Assembly: GCF_900590755.1 (NCBI RefSeq)
Contig: NZ_UUOC01000008.1
Span: forward strand, 62,001 to 126,000
Direction of reading: 5' to 3'
DNA length: 64,000 nt
DNA from: Pseudomonas viridiflava
GTDB lineage: Bacteria > Pseudomonadota > Gammaproteobacteria > Pseudomonadales > Pseudomonadaceae
This document shows, piece after piece, positions 61,448 through 64,000 of the stretch. Numbering within the stretch: the first letter of the stretch is position 1; each line of letters opens with the position of its first letter. The notes below the pieces were generated by a model that was not told the DNA's origin, ran no database searches, and saw only the letters and a program-made list of their open reading frames with translations. The position numbers and the translations under genes were made by a program.

Positions 61448-62252
61448 ACGTCTTTTACTCCTTGCTGCCCTGCTCTGCGCAGGCACCGTCCAGGCCGCTG
61501 ACGCGACTGACAGCAACCTTGCCGAACATCCGGCCACCGTTGCACGGCAGATCGATGGCGACGGCTTTACCCAGCCGTTGAAATCGCTGCAGTTCAACCC
61601 GGGCCTGGATCAACGGGAATTCGAACGCGCTACGCTCACCGCGCTGGAAGTCTACGACCCGCTTGAATCGTGGAACCGTCGGGTCTACCACTTCAACTAT
61701 CGCTTCGATGAGTGGGTGTTCCTGCCGGTGGTCAACGGCTATCGCTACATCACACCGGGTTTCGTGCGCAGTGGCGTGAGTAACTTCTTCAACAACCTGG
61801 GCGATATTCCCAACCTGTTGAACAGCCTGTTCCAGTTCAAGGGCGAGCGCTCGCTGGAAACAACCGGCCGCCTGCTGGTGAACACCACCATCGGCATCGC
61901 CGGCCTGTGGGACCCGGCCACCATGATGGGCCTGCCGCGTCAGAGCGAAGACTTCGGTCAGACGCTTGGCTTCTACGGTGTGCCATCGGGTCCTTACCTG
62001 GTACTGCCGTTGCTCGGCCCTTCCAACCTGCGTGACACAGGTGGTTTGCTGTTCGACTTCACAGCCGAATCGCAGATCAACTTCCTGAACGTCTCCCAGG
62101 TCAGCAGCGACCACCCGGAACTCTACGTTCTGCGTGCCATCGACCGCCGCTACGGCACCAGCTTCCGCTACGGCCAGATGAACTCGCCTTTCGAATACGA
62201 GAAAGTGCGCTACGTCTACACCGAAGCCCGCAAGCTGCAAATCGCCGAGTAA
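61440..62252 (+). CDS. mlaA: MlaA (VacJ) phospholipid-transport protein
   Basis: A 270-residue VacJ-family protein: YDPLESWNRRVYHFNYRFDEW at about residues 76-96, GVSNFFNNLGDIPNLLNSLF, and GLWDPATMMGLPRQSEDFGQTLGFYGVPSGPYLVLPLLGP, which are the MlaA hallmarks. It removes mislocalised phospholipid from the outer leaflet of the outer membrane and passes it to the Mla system. The N-terminal signal is present; the only early Cys (LLCAGT) is a weak lipobox, so lipidation is uncertain. GTG start overlaps the hydrolase gene by eight bases. Confidence 0.92.
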   Translation: MAKRLLLLAALLCAGTVQAADATDSNLAEHPATVARQIDGDGFTQPLKSLQFNPGLDQREFERATLTALEVYDPLESWNRRVYHFNYRFDEWVFLPVVNGYRYITPGFVRSGVSNFFNNLGDIPNLLNSLFQFKGERSLETTGRLLVNTTIGIAGLWDPATMMGLPRQSEDFGQTLGFYGVPSGPYLVLPLLGPSNLRDTGGLLFDFTAESQINFLNVSQVSSDHPELYVLRAIDRRYGTSFRYGQMNSPFEYEKVRYVYTEARKLQIAE

Positions 62253-62270
62253 CAGATCGGCGTTACAAAA

Positions 62271-62308
62271 AACGGCCAGCCGGAGCGATCCGCCTGGCCG
62301 TTTTTTTT
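62271..62308 (+). terminator. Rho-independent terminator of mlaA
   Basis: Stem AACGGCCAG/CTGGCCGTT with a loop of about 14 bases, then eight T. Confidence 0.92.
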
Positions 62309-62344
62309 GTGGGCCATTAAATATCCGCTTGGAATGAAAAACCT

Positions 62345-62436
62345 TGTGGGAGCGAGCTTGCTCGCGAAGGCGATGCTACTGCCCACAGAAGTATTTCGAA
62401 TGTACCGCCCTCTTCGCGAGCAAGCTCGCTCCCACA
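62345..62436. repeat. REP doublet (TGTGGGAGCGAGCTTGCTCG family)
   Basis: Perfect inverted arms TGTGGGAGCGAGCTTGCTCG plus CGAA around about 44 bases. Confidence 0.9.
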
Positions 62437-62543
62437 AGGATCGCAATTCAATCTAGAAACCCGATAAATAACTCTCAAATTCATCACCCATCAATCAACC
62501 AAACAGGCATAGCATGGTCGCCATTGATGAGGAGACCTGTCAC

Positions 62544-63398
62544 ATGAGCCAATTTCGTAAAGTGCTGTCCATTCAAGCTGGCCAACCCACGTCGGACGGT
62601 GCCGGTGTCAAGCTGACCCGTGTATTCGGCGGGCCGGGTGTCGAGCAGTTCGATCCGTTCCTGATGCTCGATGAGTTCGGCTCCGACAAGCCCGACGACT
62701 ACATCGCAGGCTTTCCGCCGCACCCGCATAGGGGTTTCGAGACGGTCACCTACATGCTCGAAGGCCGCATGCGCCATGAAGACCACATGGGCAACGTCGG
62801 CCTGCTGCAAGGCGGTGGCGTGCAATGGATGACCGCAGCGCGCGGCATCATCCACAGCGAGATGCCGGAGCAGGAAGAAGGTGTGATGCGCGGCTTTCAG
62901 TTGTGGCTCAACCTGCCGGGCAAGACCAAGCTCAACGACGCCAGCTATCAGGACATCCAGCCGGAAAACATCCCGCGCCTGACCACGCAAAACGGCGTTG
63001 ATGTAGTGGTGATCGCCGGACAGTTCGACGATGGCCAGATCCAGCAAGCGGGCGCCGTACAGCGTCCGGATACCGAACCGCAGTATTTCGACTTCCATAT
63101 GCCAGCAGGTACCAGCATCAGCCCGCGTGTTCCGGAAGGACATCGTGCATTGCTGTATGTCTACGAAGGCAGTCTGGAAGTTGCAGGCCACCCCCAGGCA
63201 GTCAGCGCCAGCCGTATGGTGAGGTTGTCCGAAGAAGGCGAACTGCAACTGAGCACTACAGCAGGTGCCCGCGTGCTGTTGATCGCTGGCAAACCACTTC
63301 GCGAACCAATCGTGCAATACGGACCGTTCGTGATGAACACCCGTGAAGAGATCGAACAGGCCCTGCGGGATTTTCGGGATGATCGGTTGACGGCGTAA
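62544..63398 (+). CDS. Pirin family protein
   Basis: A 284-residue bicupin. The N-terminal cupin has the Fe-binding PPHPHRGFETVTYMLEG (two His) and MRHEDHMGNVGLL, and MTAARGIIHSEMP. The C-terminal part GHRALLYVYEGSLEVAG resembles the second cupin. Some pirins act as quercetinases or bind enzymes such as pyruvate dehydrogenase; its substrate is unknown. The start MSQFRKVLSIQ at 62544 has GAGGAG nine bases upstream; an ATG ten codons earlier is less likely. Confidence 0.92.
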   Translation: MSQFRKVLSIQAGQPTSDGAGVKLTRVFGGPGVEQFDPFLMLDEFGSDKPDDYIAGFPPHPHRGFETVTYMLEGRMRHEDHMGNVGLLQGGGVQWMTAARGIIHSEMPEQEEGVMRGFQLWLNLPGKTKLNDASYQDIQPENIPRLTTQNGVDVVVIAGQFDDGQIQQAGAVQRPDTEPQYFDFHMPAGTSISPRVPEGHRALLYVYEGSLEVAGHPQAVSASRMVRLSEEGELQLSTTAGARVLLIAGKPLREPIVQYGPFVMNTREEIEQALRDFRDDRLTA

Positions 63399-63411
63399 AC
63401 GAACACAGATC

Positions 63412-63500
63412 TGTAGGAGCGCGCTTGCCCGCGATTGGGCTTTCCAGGCGAAATAATCATCGCCTGAACTGACGCAATCGCGGGCAAGCGCGCTCCTACA
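63412..63500. repeat. REP doublet (TGTAGGAGCGCGCTTGCCCG family)
   Basis: Perfect inverted arms TGTAGGAGCGCGCTTGCCCG plus CGATT around about 40 bases. Confidence 0.9.
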
Positions 63501-63519
63501 GGAAACCACTCCATCCGCA

Positions 63520-64000
63520 TCACGGCAACCGCAAAAACCGCTTCAACTGCTCCCCCTGGGCCATGGCGTCATAACGGCCCAGTTCGATCAGTTCCCGGCA
63601 GTAACCGGCTTCGAACAGCAAATAACTCAGCACACTGGCGCCGCTGGTCTTGGTTGCGCCGGGCCCACGCAGGAAGGTGCGCAAGGCGCGGGGCAGTTCG
63701 TGGCGGTGGCGGGCGGCGATCTGGTCGATGGGTTGGCTGGGCGCAATGATCAAGACTTCGACCGGCGCCAGGCCCTTCTGGCGTATGCGGTGCTCGCAGG
63801 GCAGCAAATCACTCACCAGATTCATGCGCTCAAGCACTTCGATATCGCTTTCCAGATTGTCGATGAAGGTGCTGTTGAGCATGTGCCCGCTGATCTGCGC
63901 CAGGGTTGGCTGCTTGCCATTGGTGACACGCTGGATCTGCTTGCCCGCGTCGATGCCCCGCGTGTTGCCGCTGACACCCACCACCAGAACCCGGTTGGCC
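63520..64000 (-). CDS. Patatin-like phospholipase, C-terminal part
   Basis: The last ~159 residues of a patatin-family protein that continues beyond the right edge: ANRVLVVGVSGNTRG, QPTLAQISGHMLNSTFIDNLESD and a C-terminal segment KTSGASVLSYLLFEAGYCRELIELGRYDA. These match the distal part of the RssA/YlbK-like patatin proteins common in Pseudomonas. The catalytic GxSxG and DGG motifs lie outside the window, so activity cannot be judged. Confidence 0.82.
   Translation of the reverse strand, partial: ANRVLVVGVSGNTRGIDAGKQIQRVTNGKQPTLAQISGHMLNSTFIDNLESDIEVLERMNLVSDLLPCEHRIRQKGLAPVEVLIIAPSQPIDQIAARHRHELPRALRTFLRGPGATKTSGASVLSYLLFEAGYCRELIELGRYDAMAQGEQLKRFLRLP

Overview
The window reads as chromosomal DNA of a Pseudomonas, most likely of the P. 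fluorescens group. Evidence: high-GC coding sequence, Pseudomonas-type gene neighbourhoods (comEC-exbB-exbD-lpxK; scpA-scpB-yciO-rnm opposite yciB-yciI; the three-gene NAGGN osmolyte operon; actP with its DUF485 partner), and about 25 intergenic REP-type palindromes of the TGTAGGAG.../GTGGGACCGG... families. No rRNA, tRNA, CRISPR array, prophage or insertion-sequence transposase was seen. The group assignment is an inference; no database was searched.

Layout. 1-3911 (minus): ComEC-like DNA uptake protein, then tightly overlapping exbB-exbD-lpxK (lpxK runs off the left edge). 4191-9053 (minus): rluB, a DUF1289 protein, and yciO-scpA-scpB downstream of the PHP-domain nuclease gene rnm. 9120-10023 (plus): yciB and yciI. 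10257-13454 (plus): a Cpx-like envelope stress module made of a coiled-coil membrane protein, an OmpR-type regulator, a Spy/CpxP-like periplasmic protein and a sensor kinase. 14074-18865: nitroreductase, TrkH, a Mpo1-like protein, a LpxH-like phosphoesterase, an EamA transporter and a Rdx/SelT-like protein. 18983-25295: a FimV-like protein, a MarR regulator, RecQ, a UPF0149 protein and a YbaN-like protein.

26296-34578 is a type I secretion adhesin locus. A compact 986-residue protein with a LapA-like N-terminal retention module and RTX repeats is divergent from a tolC-lapB-lapC-type exporter operon. It is bordered on one side by two inverted copies of a ~300 bp dispersed repeat and on the other by six head-to-tail REP doublets. 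35515-41222 (minus) carries polyphosphate:AMP phosphotransferase and a 1336-residue protein with toxin-like N-terminal, LRR and C-terminal NEL-type E3 ubiquitin ligase regions.

41450-53386 (plus) carries mnmC, an AttEFGH-like ABC/FtsX/lipoprotein operon, the NAGGN operon (amidotransferase, synthetase, M42 peptidase) and yheU. 53391-64000 carries a divergent CsrA/Rsm paralogue, a YnfA-like protein, an SDR, a DUF3309 mini-protein, actP-DUF485, a betaine-type binding protein, an alpha/beta hydrolase with mlaA, a pirin and the end of a patatin-like phospholipase.

Between the betaine-binding protein and the hydrolase, at about 59326-59836, there is what looks like an unannotated Crc/Hfq-sequestering small RNA (CrcX/CrcY/CrcZ type): a sigma-54 -24/-12 promoter, upstream CbrB-like half-sites, seven A-rich AAnAAnAA motifs and a strong terminator. 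This RNA and the NEL-type protein are the two most interesting items in the window.
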